64,000 bases of DNA from Nocardia sp. NBC_01730. GTDB taxonomy: Bacteria > Actinomycetota > Actinomycetes > Mycobacteriales > Mycobacteriaceae. The stretch covers positions 6,696,001 to 6,760,000 of the forward strand of contig NZ_CP109162.1 of NCBI RefSeq assembly GCF_035920445.1. Reading direction: 5' to 3'. Numbering within the stretch: position 1 is the first letter of the stretch; every line of letters begins with the position of its first letter. The notes below the pieces were generated by a model, which saw nothing but the letters and a program-made list of their open reading frames with translations, was not told the origin of the DNA and did not search any database. Shown in pieces: positions 9,290-18,178 of this stretch. The translations under genes were made by a program, and so were the position numbers.

Positions 9290-10018
9290 ATGCTCGGCGT
9301 CAGCCGCGATGGTGACGTGGTCACCATCGAACTTCAACGGGAGGAGCGCCGTAACGCGCTCGACAGCGAACTCGTGACGCTGCTGCGCGAAGCCGTTCTT
9401 GCCGCCGTCGCCGACCAGGCTCGGGTCATCGTGTTGACCGGGCGCGGGTCGATCTTCAGCGCGGGCGCCGACCTGTCCGGCATGGACTCCGACGAATTCC
9501 TCTCCGGCTTGCTGGAGATGCTGCACACGATCGAGTCGGCGCCGATCCCGGTGATTTCGGCGATCAACGGCGGTGCGGTCGGTGCGGGTGTGCAGCTGGC
9601 GCTGGCCTCGGATCTGCGGGTGCTCGCGCCCGATGCCTACCTCGCGATCCCGGCCGCCAGGCTGGGCATCACGGTGAACCCCTGGACCGTGCGCAGGCTG
9701 GTCTCGCTGATCGGTGGTGGTCCGGCCAGGACCGTCCTGCTCGGCGCGGAACGGGTGTCGGCCGCGGACGCCTACGCCTTCGGGTTCGCCAACCGGATCG
9801 GCCCCCTCGCCGACGCGCAGGTCTGGGCGAAGCAGATCGCCGAGCTTGCGCCGCTGTCGCTGCGCCACTTGAAGCTGGTGCTCAACGACGACGGAACCCG
9901 CGACCCGGAGAACGCGCAGCAGCGCGAGGCGCTGGAGGCGGCGTGGAGGAGCGAGGACGCCCGCGAGGGTCGGCTGGCAAGGCAAGAAAAGCGTGCGGCG
10001 AAGTTTGTGGGGCGATGA
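9290..10018 (+). CDS. echA6: EchA6-like crotonase-fold protein lacking both catalytic glutamates
   Basis: A 242-residue crotonase-fold protein. The usual first glutamate in the GxGxELA motif is Gln here (GAGVQLALASDLRV), and the second, normally in a PE motif, is Ala (IPAARLGITVNPW). It should therefore not hydrate enoyl-CoA. The M. tuberculosis EchA6 protein is likewise regarded as a non-catalytic acyl-CoA carrier feeding FAS-II, and it also sits beside accD3 and the Rv0906-type gene. The inference is an acyl-CoA binding or shuttling role in long-chain lipid synthesis. GGGGAGG precedes the ATG at 9290, and the stop overlaps the next start as ATGA. Confidence 0.83.
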   Translation: MLGVSRDGDVVTIELQREERRNALDSELVTLLREAVLAAVADQARVIVLTGRGSIFSAGADLSGMDSDEFLSGLLEMLHTIESAPIPVISAINGGAVGAGVQLALASDLRVLAPDAYLAIPAARLGITVNPWTVRRLVSLIGGGPARTVLLGAERVSAADAYAFGFANRIGPLADAQVWAKQIAELAPLSLRHLKLVLNDDGTRDPENAQQREALEAAWRSEDAREGRLARQEKRAAKFVGR

Positions 10019-11160
10019 TGGACCTTCGACGTATCGCCGGTGTGGCCGCGGGTGCGCTCGGCATCACCTGGGTGGTCCGGGCGGTGTGGGGTATCCCCTC
10101 CGCGATGGGCGCTTCGATCTCGGCGATCCAGCCGTACGCGGCGGGCGCGACGAGCTACCGCGACCGCCAGTTCCACAACACCGAGCCCAGCAGCCAGTTG
10201 GCCGTGGGTTCGGCTCCCTCCCTGCTGGTCTCGGCCCTGACCAAACGCAACATGGGCAGGCCGCCAGGGCCGATTCCCTTGCAGACCCCGCAGGCACCCC
10301 CCGAGGCGGCCGACCTCGCCGTCACCTGGTACGGCCACGCCACCACCCTGATCGAAGTCGACGGCTATCGGATTCTCACCGATCCCGTATGGAGCGATCG
10401 GGTTTCGCCCTCGGCCATGGTGGGACCCGCGCGGATGCACCCGGTGCCGCAGCCGCTGTCCGAGCTGCCCGCGGTGGACGCGGTGATCATCTCGCACGAT
10501 CACTACGACCACCTGGACAAAGAGACGGTCCGGGAACTGGTGCTGCGCCAGAGCGCGCTGTTCCTCGTCCCGATCGGCATCGGCGCGCACCTGCGGCACT
10601 GGGGTGTCCCGGAAGATCGGATCGTCGAATTGGATTGGGGCGGTTCGATATCGCTCTCCGCGCTGGGTCGTGGCCGGGACGGTGCTGATCTGGTGCTGAC
10701 CTGTACCGAGGCACGGCACTTCTCAGGCCGCGGCCTGATCCGTAACACCACGTTGTGGGCGTCGTGGTCGATCGTCGGACCGACGCGGCGGGCCTACTTC
10801 GGCGGTGACACCGGATACACCAAGGCTTTTGCCGAGGCGGGTGCGGCGCTCGGTCCGTTCGATCTGACGCTGCTGCCGATCGGCGCATACGACGAGCGTT
10901 GGCCGGACGTGCACATGAACCCGGAGGAGGCGGTCCGGGCGCACGCCGACCTGTGTGTCGGCGATCCCGGGCACGGCCTGCTCGTGCCCATCCACTGGGC
11001 GACATTCAACCTAGCGTTCCATGGGTGGTCCGAGCCGGTGCAGCGGATGGTGGCGGCCGCTCGGGCCGCAGGAACCACCGTCGCCGTGCCGATGCCGGGG
11101 CAGCGTGTGGATCCGCAGGGTGTCTCCCCAGGGGATTCCTGGTGGGAGAATGTTGGTTGA
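10015..11160 (+). CDS. Metallo-beta-lactamase-fold hydrolase (Rv0906-like, NAPE-PLD type)
   Basis: A 381-residue metallo-beta-lactamase-superfamily protein. The metal-binding motif SHDHYDHLD is near residue 160, with further ligands in EARHFSGRG and YFGGDTGY and a late PIHWATFNLA. An N-terminal hydrophobic segment (about residues 8-25) suggests membrane anchoring or export. The closest type I recognise is the NAPE-phospholipase D/UlaG-like group, hence a possible phosphodiesterase acting on lipids. The ATG at 10015 overlaps the echA6 stop (ATGA); a second ATG at 10018 is equally possible. It is translationally coupled to echA6, as in the mycobacterial locus. Confidence 0.82.
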   Translation: MMDLRRIAGVAAGALGITWVVRAVWGIPSAMGASISAIQPYAAGATSYRDRQFHNTEPSSQLAVGSAPSLLVSALTKRNMGRPPGPIPLQTPQAPPEAADLAVTWYGHATTLIEVDGYRILTDPVWSDRVSPSAMVGPARMHPVPQPLSELPAVDAVIISHDHYDHLDKETVRELVLRQSALFLVPIGIGAHLRHWGVPEDRIVELDWGGSISLSALGRGRDGADLVLTCTEARHFSGRGLIRNTTLWASWSIVGPTRRAYFGGDTGYTKAFAEAGAALGPFDLTLLPIGAYDERWPDVHMNPEEAVRAHADLCVGDPGHGLLVPIHWATFNLAFHGWSEPVQRMVAAARAAGTTVAVPMPGQRVDPQGVSPGDSWWENVG

Positions 11161-11199
11161 ATAACTCCGGATAGTGGCGACAGGAAGGGAATGACGGCG

Positions 11200-11415
11200 A
11201 TGAGTTTCGCGGACACTCTGAAGGGCCTGGTCGGCAAGGGAAAGGAAGCGGCGGCCAAGAACGCCGACAAGATCAACGACGCGGTCGACAAGGCCGGTGA
11301 CTTCATCGACCAGAAGACGCACGGCAAGTACTCGGACAAGATCGAGAAGGGCAAAGAGGCCGCCAAGAAGGTGGTCCCGCCCGACCAGTCCGGCCAGCAG
11401 GGGCCGCAGGCCTGA
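11200..11415 (+). CDS. MT0933/Rv0909-like small charged protein
   Basis: A 71-residue, strongly amphipathic, lysine-rich protein with repeated KAGDFIDQKTHGKYSDKI-type sequence. It matches the family annotated as MT0933 or Rv0909 antitoxin. No SRPBCC toxin partner of the Rv0910 type is adjacent. ATG at 11200 has AGGAAGGGA ending 9 bases upstream and fits the usual MSF start of the family; ATG at 11191 is an alternative. A paralogue lies on the other side of ligD at 13873. The antitoxin assignment is by family name only; a helical nucleic-acid or stress-related role is equally possible. Confidence 0.75.
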   Translation: MSFADTLKGLVGKGKEAAAKNADKINDAVDKAGDFIDQKTHGKYSDKIEKGKEAAKKVVPPDQSGQQGPQA

Positions 11416-11462
11416 GGTCGTGGCGGGGGCCGAATGCCGGTCTCCGCCTCTACACTGCGGAT

Positions 11463-13829
11463 ATGGTGTCCCGCCGGAATTTCGGTGGTATCGAGGTTGA
11501 GCTGAGCAACCTCGACAAGGTGCTGTATCCGGCAACCGGCACGACCAAAGGCGAAGTCATCGCCTATTATTCGGCGATCGCACCCGCCATGCTCCCGCAT
11601 ATCGTGGGGCGTCCGGTGACCAGGAAGCGCTGGCCCAACGGAGTCGACGAGCCCCCTTTCTTCGAGAAGAATCTCGCGGCGCATGCGCCGTCCTGGCTCG
11701 AGCGACACACGATGCGGCATTCCGGCCGCTCGGTCGTCTACCCGGTGATCGATTCCGAGGCGGGGCTGGCTTGGCTCGGTCAGCAGGCGTCACTGGAAGT
11801 CCATGTGCCGCAATGGCGTTTCGACGGAGACCGAATGGGTCCGGCGACCAGGCTGGTGTTCGATCTCGACCCAGGCCAGGGGACCGGGCTTACCGAATGT
11901 GCCAGGGTGGCGCTGGCGGTACGCGACATGGTCGAGGGGATCGGCCTGCGCACGTTCCCGGTCACCAGTGGCAGCAAGGGAATTCACCTCTACGTGCCGC
12001 TGGATCGGGAGCTGAGCCCTGGCGGCGCGTCCACGGTGGCCAAGCAGGTGGCCACGAATCTCGAGAAGCTGCACCCGGATCTGGTCACCGCGACGATGGC
12101 GAAGTCGGCGCGCGGCGGGAAGATCTTCCTGGACTGGAGCCAGAACAACCCGGCAAAGACCACCATCGCTCCCTACTCGCTGCGCGGGCGCCAGGAGCCC
12201 ACTGTCGCGGCACCACGCACCTGGAAGGAGATCGAGAACCGGAAGAAGCTGCGGCACTTGCGGTTCGATGAAGTGCTCGCTCGGCACCGGTCGGACGGTG
12301 ATCTGCTGGCTGAGCTCGACCCGCCGCTCGACTCGGCCTCGGCGGAATCGGGCGCTGATGCGCTGGCGAAGTACCGGTCGATGCGCGATCCGACGCGCAC
12401 CCCCGAGCCGATTCCCGCCGAGCGGCCGGAGCCGGCGGAGAACAACCGGTACGTCGTGCAGGAGCATCATGCGCGGCGGCTGCATTGGGACGTGCGGCTG
12501 GAGCGCGGCGGGGTGCTGGTCTCCTGGGCGGTACCGAAAGGCCCGCCGACCTCGTCGCACCAGAACCGGCTCGCCGTGCACACCGAGGACCATCCGCTGG
12601 AGTATCTGGATTTCCACGGCGCCATCCCGAAGGGGGAGTACGGAGGGGGCGAGATGACGATCTGGGATTCCGGCACCTACGACACCGAGAAGTGGCGCGA
12701 CGACGAGGTGATCGTCCAGTTCCATGGCAGACGGCTCAACGGGCGGTACGCGCTGATCCAGACCAATGGCAACCAGTGGCTGATGCACCTCATGCGTGAG
12801 CAGGACGGTGCGGGGCCGGACGACGCGAGGCACGGTTCAGGTGCTGAACCCGAGGCGTCTGCCGGTCGAATCATCCGCCCGTCGAGCGGGGCGTCGCCGT
12901 TCCCGCGCGGCTTCGCGCCGATGCTGGCTACTCCCGGCGCCGTCGCCGACCTCGACGCCGACGAGTGGTGTTTCGAGACGAAGTGGGACGGGTTCCGGCT
13001 GATCGCCGAGATCGACTCCGGCGCGTTCACCGTGCGCAGCCGGGCCGGGAACGTGGTAACCGATCGCTACCCGGGGATACGGAAGCTTGCGCGGGAACTG
13101 GCCGGGCACAGCGTGGTCTTGGACGGCGAGGCGGTGGTATTCGACGATCACGGCGTCGCCACCCTCGGGTTGTTGCAGGCCGATGCGGCGCGGGCCGTGT
13201 TCGTCGCCTTCGACGTCCTCTACCTGGACGGAACCTCCCTGGTCCGCAAACGGTACGCGGACCGCCGCCGGGTACTGGAGGCGCTGGCGGCGAACGCCCC
13301 GTCGCTGCTGGTGCCGCCGCGGCTGGACGGTTCGGGCGCCGACGCGGTGCGCTACAGCCAGGAACACGGGCTGGAGGGCGTGGTCGCGAAACGCAAGGAC
13401 TCGGTGTATCTGCCGGGCAAGCGCGGGCATTCGTGGGTGAAGCAGCGTAACTGGCGCACTCAGGACGTGCTGATCGGTGGTTGGCGGCGCAGCGAGGCCA
13501 GGAACTTCAAGTCGCTGCTCATGGGCATTCCGCATGAGGGGCGGCTGTACTACGTCGGGCGGGTCGGCACCGGGTTCACCGAGCCGGACATGCGGGATCT
13601 GGCCGAACGGCTGAGCAAGCTGGAACGCGAGACCTGCCCGTTCGACAACGATCTCACCGCCGAGGAGCGTAAGGAGGCGGTGTGGGTGACGCCGAAGCTC
13701 GGTGGCACGGTGCGGTTCATGAACTGGACCGAAACCGGTCGGCTGTGGCATCCGGCATGGCTGGCGGCTCGGACTGAGCGCGGTCGCTCCGCGTCTCGGC
13801 GCCCGTCCAGAAGCGGTGGTGCTGGGTAG
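11463..13829 (+). CDS. ligD: Multidomain ATP-dependent DNA ligase LigD (POL-PE-LIG)
   Basis: A 788-residue LigD, the bacterial non-homologous end-joining enzyme. Residues 1 to about 285 are the primase-polymerase domain with VFDLDPG near 131. About 325-440 is the 3'-phosphoesterase with HHARRLHWDVRLE near 334. From about 495 is the ligase, with the adenylation motif ETKWDGFR (Lys near 507) and EGVVAKRKDSVYLPG. The order POL-PE-LIG is that of mycobacterial LigD; Pseudomonas LigD begins with PE. Its partner Ku is not in this window. ATG at 11463 begins the conserved domain directly. Confidence 0.95.
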   Translation: MVSRRNFGGIEVELSNLDKVLYPATGTTKGEVIAYYSAIAPAMLPHIVGRPVTRKRWPNGVDEPPFFEKNLAAHAPSWLERHTMRHSGRSVVYPVIDSEAGLAWLGQQASLEVHVPQWRFDGDRMGPATRLVFDLDPGQGTGLTECARVALAVRDMVEGIGLRTFPVTSGSKGIHLYVPLDRELSPGGASTVAKQVATNLEKLHPDLVTATMAKSARGGKIFLDWSQNNPAKTTIAPYSLRGRQEPTVAAPRTWKEIENRKKLRHLRFDEVLARHRSDGDLLAELDPPLDSASAESGADALAKYRSMRDPTRTPEPIPAERPEPAENNRYVVQEHHARRLHWDVRLERGGVLVSWAVPKGPPTSSHQNRLAVHTEDHPLEYLDFHGAIPKGEYGGGEMTIWDSGTYDTEKWRDDEVIVQFHGRRLNGRYALIQTNGNQWLMHLMREQDGAGPDDARHGSGAEPEASAGRIIRPSSGASPFPRGFAPMLATPGAVADLDADEWCFETKWDGFRLIAEIDSGAFTVRSRAGNVVTDRYPGIRKLARELAGHSVVLDGEAVVFDDHGVATLGLLQADAARAVFVAFDVLYLDGTSLVRKRYADRRRVLEALAANAPSLLVPPRLDGSGADAVRYSQEHGLEGVVAKRKDSVYLPGKRGHSWVKQRNWRTQDVLIGGWRRSEARNFKSLLMGIPHEGRLYYVGRVGTGFTEPDMRDLAERLSKLERETCPFDNDLTAEERKEAVWVTPKLGGTVRFMNWTETGRLWHPAWLAARTERGRSASRRPSRSGGAG

Positions 13830-13872
13830 GGTGAGTTCGCGGCGGTACCAGCGCGAGAACGAGGAGTGCACG

Positions 13873-14049
13873 GTGGATTTCAAGAACCTCGCCAACAAGG
13901 CGATCGACCTTGCCCAGAAGAACGCGGACAAGGTGGACGCGGTCATCGACAAGGCGGGCGACCTCGTCGACAAGAAGACCGACGGCAAATTCGTCAGCCA
14001 GGTCGACTCCGCCCAGGAAGCGGCCAAGAAGGCCCTGCGCAAGGAGTGA
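13873..14049 (+). CDS. Second MT0933/Rv0909-like small protein
   Basis: A 58-residue lysine- and alanine-rich helical protein, clearly paralogous to the one at 11200: both carry NADK, DKAGD and a KTxGK segment followed by an EAAKK end. GTG at 13873 is preceded by GAGGAG at a 7-base spacing, which decides the start against longer in-frame extensions. It follows ligD by 43 bases and ends just before a strong terminator, so it is probably cotranscribed with ligD. Confidence 0.78.
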   Translation: MDFKNLANKAIDLAQKNADKVDAVIDKAGDLVDKKTDGKFVSQVDSAQEAAKKALRKE

Positions 14050-14057
14050 CGCCGAAC

Positions 14058-14100
14058 GGGACATGGCGCGGGCCCGATTCCGGCCGTACCGCCATGTCCC
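14058..14100. terminator. Strong hairpin terminator between convergent genes
   Basis: GGGACATGGCG (14058-14068) is perfectly complementary to CGCCATGTCCC (14090-14100). It lies between the small gene ending at 14049 and the reverse gene whose stop is at 14111, so it can serve both strands. Confidence 0.75.
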
Positions 14101-14110
14101 CGCTGCTTCG

Positions 14111-14755
14111 TCAGTTGGTGCCCGCGAGCAGTGGTGTGATGGTGGCGATGTCCGTGACCAGCGTGTGGCCTTGGAATTCGAAGTCGTCGTAGGCGCGCGC
14201 CATCGCCTCTTTGTCTCGGCCACCGCAGGCATCGCTGATCACTACCGGAACAAAACCGAGGTCGGTGGAGTGCGTGACGGTGGGGGCGATTCCGATCTCC
14301 AGTGCGACGCCCGCGATCGCGTACGCGCCGACGCGCAGGTCGCGCAGCATCGAAGCCAGCGGGGTGCCCTCGAACGCGGACATCGACGTCTTGTCGAACA
14401 CCACCTCGCCCTCGCGCGGCCGCAGTTCGGGAACCAGCTCGAAGGCCGGGGTGTCGCGTTGCAGGATGAAGCGCACCTTGTCCACCGAATCCACCTGCTG
14501 CCAGCTCATGGCCATGCGCAGCGCGAACGTTCCGCTGAGGCGCTCGGGCAGGAAGAAGTGGCGCAGGAAGACCACGGGGTAACCGCCCGCCCGCGCCGCG
14601 TCCACCACCCGCACCACCCGCTCGATGATCTCCGGGCCGTCCGGCAGCTGGCTGAGCACGCCGACCTGCATGTCGTAGACGATCACTGCCAGTCGGTCCG
14701 GCGCGCACACATCGGCGAGTCCTTCTGGGATGTCCAATCCGTTGCCATGCCGCAT
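14111..14755 (-). CDS. Isochorismatase-fold hydrolase lacking the catalytic cysteine
   Basis: A 214-residue isochorismatase/cysteine-hydrolase-fold protein. The first aspartate is present in VIVYDMQVG and the lysine in VFDKTSMSAFEG. The position of the nucleophilic cysteine, normally in a GxxxxxCV motif, reads GVALEIGIAPTVTHS with Gly instead. A non-hydrolytic or altered mechanism is therefore likely. I believe other actinobacterial proteins share this sequence form, so it is a subfamily rather than a mutation. The start is ATG 14755; the gene is transcribed towards the terminator at 14058-14100. Confidence 0.8.
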   Translation of the reverse strand: MRHGNGLDIPEGLADVCAPDRLAVIVYDMQVGVLSQLPDGPEIIERVVRVVDAARAGGYPVVFLRHFFLPERLSGTFALRMAMSWQQVDSVDKVRFILQRDTPAFELVPELRPREGEVVFDKTSMSAFEGTPLASMLRDLRVGAYAIAGVALEIGIAPTVTHSTDLGFVPVVISDACGGRDKEAMARAYDDFEFQGHTLVTDIATITPLLAGTN

Positions 14756-14901
14756 GTTCGGCCACTCCTCTTCGTTGCGTTCTGGTCGCCGACGGCGCGG
14801 AACTTGCGGCGATCGGGTTGCGCTAGGTGTATCTCACCTTAATTTGTTCGGTGGGGTCGGTGTGGGCCGTTGTTGTCGGTGGCTGGTGTGATGCTGTTGA
14901 T

Positions 14902-16326
14902 GTGGTGCGGCACAAATCATTCCGGTTCTGCTTGGACCCGACGGTCGAGCAGCGGATGGTGCTGTCGCGACATGCCGGGGCGGCGCGGTTCGCGTTCAAT
15001 GAGTGCTTGTTCGCGGTGAAGTCGGCGTTGACTGCCCGTCAGGCCGATCCGACAGTGTCGGTGCCGTGGTCGGGGTTCGATCTGATCAACCATTTCAACC
15101 GGTGGAAGAAGTCCCAGGATGCCGGGCGGGTCTTCGCCGTCGATACCGACGGCACCGCCACGGTGGTGGTGACCGGTTTGGTGTGGCGTGATCAGGTGTG
15201 TCAGCAGGTGTTCGAGGAAGCGGCCATCGATTGTGGGCGGGCGCTGGCGGGCTGGGCGGACTCGCGTCGCGGTACCCGCAAGGGCTGTCGGGTCGGGTTT
15301 CCTCGGTTCAAGAAGAAGACCGCAGCATCTCGATCGTTCCGGTTGCGTAACAAGCATTCTCGGGGCCGTCGTCCAGCGATCCGGGTGGGTGACAACAACT
15401 GTCCACGATCGGTGACCCTGCCGGGAATCGGGACGGTGCGGGTGCAGGACGACACACGCCGCATTCGGCGGATGCTGGCGACCGGTCGGGCGCAGATCCT
15501 GTTCGCCACACTCTCCCAGCGGGCCGGACGGTGGCGTGTCACGTTGAATGTGGAAGCTGCCGACCTGCACCCCGGCCTGTGTCACCCATCCCGCGGGGAT
15601 GGGGACCATGGTGGCTGGGTGGGGGTCGATCGCGGGTTGTCGGCGTTCCTGGTCGCCGCGACCGGCGACGGGCACGAGCTCGCCCGAATCACTGATCCGC
15701 CGAAAGCGTTGGCGGCCGGGATGCGCAAGCAACGCCGCCTCGCGAAGGCGGTGTCACGGAAACACAAGGGCTCCAGCAACAGACGACAGGCAACCGCCCG
15801 GTTGGGTCGCCACCACGCACGCGTCCGCAACATTCGCCACCATTTCCTGCATCAGGCCTCCAACAAGCTGGTCAAAACCCACGACCGGCTCGTCCTGGAA
15901 GACCTGAATACCGCCGGGATGCTGCGCAACTGACACCTGGCGCGGGCGATCAGCGACGCCGGGTGGGCTGAATTCGCCCGCCAGGTCTTCTACAAGCAGG
16001 CTTGGCGCGGCGGCACAGTCACCCTCGCTGATCGCTGGTATCCGTCCAGCCAGCTCTGTTCCCGCTGCGGCGCCCGAAACCGTGAGCTGACACTGGCCGA
16101 CCGGGTTTTTCAGTGCGGCAATGGACACCATCTCGACCGCGATCACAATGCCGCGGTCAACCTCGCCACCTGGGGCGAACAACACCATGTATCCCAGGTC
16201 CGGGAGCCCGAAGCGCGAGCCCCGGTCATCAACGCCCGCCGACGGGAAGGCACTGGCCCACACACGCGTGTGGGTGAAACCGGCCCGAACGACGCGGGAA
16301 CCAACACCCACGCCGTATCGGCGTGA
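14902..16326 (+). pseudogene. tnpB: IS200/IS605-family TnpB (OrfB), interrupted by an in-frame TGA
   Basis: A TnpB RNA-guided nuclease-type protein split by one stop. The frame from GTG 14902 contains the helix-turn-helix start (VRHKSFRFCLDPTVEQ), RuvC aspartate in VGVDRGLSAF and glutamate in LVLEDLNTAGML. TGA at 15931-15933 interrupts it, and the same frame continues with HLARAISDAGW, the zinc-finger cysteines (QLCSRCGARN and FQCGNGHH) and the last RuvC aspartate DRDHNAAVNLA to TGA at 16324. No other damage is seen, so this is either a recent nonsense mutation, a sequencing error, or recoding. No tnpA lies beside it (IS1341-like solo form). The element ends were not located. Confidence 0.85.
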
Positions 16327-16349
16327 GTCGAGGACGTCCGAGAAGGACG
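16261..16349 (+). ncRNA. Candidate guide (reRNA/omega) scaffold at the 3' end of tnpB
   Basis: Three inverted repeats crowd the end of tnpB and what follows: CACACGCGTGTG at 16261-16272, CACGCCG-TAT-CGGCGTG at 16309-16325 over the stop codon, and CGTCC-GAGAA-GGACG at 16335-16349. TnpB guide RNAs are known to be made from this position, overlapping the end of the gene and running into the flank. The boundaries are inferred. Confidence 0.35.
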
Positions 16350-16428
16350 GTGTCTACCGACCCTCACCGGTTGGGAGACACGCTGTATTTCGCACCACTG
16401 TAGCCGAGAGGACAGCCCGGCGGTCGTT

Positions 16429-17073
16429 CTAGCGGCCGGTGGTCTCCATCCACTTGGTGGTTCCCGGCGGGGCGTTGAGGGTATTGATCAGGTCGATACC
16501 GGCGACGATCAAGGTGGGGCCACCGGCAACCAGGGTGCCGATGGCGGCCCCGATCGCGGCACCGGTAAGCACTGTGCCGATACCTAACGGACCACCGAGG
16601 ATCCCGATCAGTCCGGCAGCCGCTCCAATGGCAGTGCCGATGAACCCACCGATGGCGGTGGCAATGCCGAACTGAGTCAAGAAGGCTTGCTGAGCTAGCT
16701 GGTTCTCGTACGGGGAAGCGACTGGTGTGGCGGCTGGGCGAGCGTGCGCGGCATCCCTGACTGCGGTTAGCTCCAGCACCCGGCCTGCGTCCTGCACTGC
16801 ATAAGGCAGTGGGAACTCGAGCCCGTCCTGCCGGAAGGCCAGCGGCATTGTGACCACTGCGTTTCCGGCTTCATCCTTGACGTCGACCGAACCGCCGGAC
16901 ACTGAGAACGTGCCCCCGGTGAGGGTCGTGACGATCTTCTCGCCGATCAACTGGGTCTCGTACTCGATGTTCGGGACAGGGGTCGCGGCTGGTTCCGCGT
17001 GGGTGGTGCCCGCGCCCACCGTCAGCGTGGCGACGAGTGGTACCACAGCCGCTGCGATTCTATGGACAATCAT
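16429..17073 (-). CDS. Secreted protein with a glycine-zipper C-terminal half
   Basis: A 214-residue secreted protein. It has a signal peptide with cleavage expected after THA (near residue 26), a beta-rich middle (LTGGTFSVSGGSVDVKDEAG), and a C-terminal half of Gly/Ala-rich helices such as GGFIGTAIGAAAGLIGI that looks able to insert in or associate with membranes. I do not recognise a named enzyme; similar architecture is common among nocardial secreted proteins of unknown role. ATG at 17073 follows GGAACCGGAA and gives a clean signal peptide; ATG at 17091 would add six residues including two acidic ones. Confidence 0.7.
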   Translation of the reverse strand: MIVHRIAAAVVPLVATLTVGAGTTHAEPAATPVPNIEYETQLIGEKIVTTLTGGTFSVSGGSVDVKDEAGNAVVTMPLAFRQDGLEFPLPYAVQDAGRVLELTAVRDAAHARPAATPVASPYENQLAQQAFLTQFGIATAIGGFIGTAIGAAAGLIGILGGPLGIGTVLTGAAIGAAIGTLVAGGPTLIVAGIDLINTLNAPPGTTKWMETTGR

Positions 17074-17440
17074 TTCCGGTTCCAATCTCATCAGGTTCTA
17101 AGCACTAGAGAACGCCGCGCGCGCCGAAATTCTTTCCCCCGCAAGCGTGTACAGCTGTGATGTGATCAAGAAGACAGCTCCCGATGTGTAACTGTACTGT
17201 GGCTGAAAGGTTTAGGCAGCGAATTGAACGGGTAATCTTCCTGTTTTTGATCGCATCAGTCTTGTTATAGCCGTTGCCGATTGGCCGTCGATACTGTCCG
17301 CGCCACATATCGGCATCGGCTGCCTTGCGAACCACACGTCGGCCGCTTCCGACAATCGGTGGCACCGCGCCACCCGCAACCGAGGCCACCTGGCTGTGGG
17401 GGCGTCGAGCGGGCGCTGTCTATGCTGCTCGTCGCCGGGT
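17074..17440. other. Intergenic region upstream of the secreted-protein gene
   Basis: No convincing gene. The stretch is clearly less GC-rich than its neighbours around 17150-17280, as expected of a promoter region for the leftward gene. Open frames crossing it lack family features and good ribosome sites. Confidence 0.5.
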
Positions 17441-18178
17441 TCAGAGCAGCAGGTGCAGGCCGATGGCGCCGAGACAGACGGCGAGGACCACCGCGAGGGC
17501 GATGGTGTCGCGGTGGCCGGGGGTGCTGGGGTAGGCGGTGAGCTGCCCCGTGCCGCCGCGTGCGGTGATCGCCTCGCCCAGTTCGCCTGCGCGGCGGGTG
17601 CACACCGCCATGGCGGCGGTGAGAATGTCGATCAGGGGGTTTTCGGCGGCGCGGTAAAGCAGGCGGTCCTTGGGGCGGAGTCGGCGGGCGGCACGCAGCA
17701 CCCGGATTTCCTCCAGCAGCAGCGGAAGGCCGCGAAGGGTCAGTGCGACGACGACAGCCCATTCGTCAACGGGCACCCGGAGCTTGCGCAGCGGCGCACC
17801 GAGTTTGGCCAGGGCGGGCGCGATGTCGCTCATCGGTGTGGTCCACGCGATAAGGAACGAGGCGGCCACCAGGATCAGTCCGAACACCACCACCTGCGTG
17901 TACCGCAGCACCGCAGCGCCGCCGACCGGCACGTTGATCAGGGCTCCGGCGGCGAGCAGCGCCCAGAACCACCACGGCAGACGCGGCAGCGTGCCGAGCG
18001 GCAGCCGGGCGACCACGCCCACGAACACCAGGAAGGCGACCATCACGCCGAGCACCGGCCAGGACGGCAGGAACATCAGCAGCAGGCTGATCAGGAACGC
18101 CCCGATCATCTTCGTGCCCGCCCACAGCCGGTGCACTGGGCTGGCGACGGGAACCTGACGGAACAGCATGGAACTCAT
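17441..18178 (-). CDS. ecfT: ECF transporter transmembrane coupling protein (EcfT/CbiQ family)
   Basis: A 245-residue membrane protein with several hydrophobic segments between residues 20 and 130 and another at the C-terminus. The cytoplasmic coupling helices carry the signatures RVLRAARRLRP and EAITARGG (the Ala-Arg-Gly motif that contacts the ATPases). It couples ATP hydrolysis to the substrate-binding unit of an energy-coupling-factor vitamin or metal importer. It lies 108 bp downstream of the fused S/A component, the arrangement I know from M. tuberculosis Rv2325c-Rv2326c. The substrate is unknown. Confidence 0.88.
   Translation of the reverse strand: MSSMLFRQVPVASPVHRLWAGTKMIGAFLISLLLMFLPSWPVLGVMVAFLVFVGVVARLPLGTLPRLPWWFWALLAAGALINVPVGGAAVLRYTQVVVFGLILVAASFLIAWTTPMSDIAPALAKLGAPLRKLRVPVDEWAVVVALTLRGLPLLLEEIRVLRAARRLRPKDRLLYRAAENPLIDILTAAMAVCTRRAGELGEAITARGGTGQLTAYPSTPGHRDTIALAVVLAVCLGAIGLHLLL

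Noticed and set aside
11200..14049. Toxin-antitoxin system at the MT0933-like genes
   Set aside because: No toxin-like gene adjoins either small gene; the family name alone does not support a TA call.
17265..17762. Proline/arginine-rich reverse ORF overlapping ecfT
   Set aside because: It is an out-of-frame shadow of the ecfT C-terminus.
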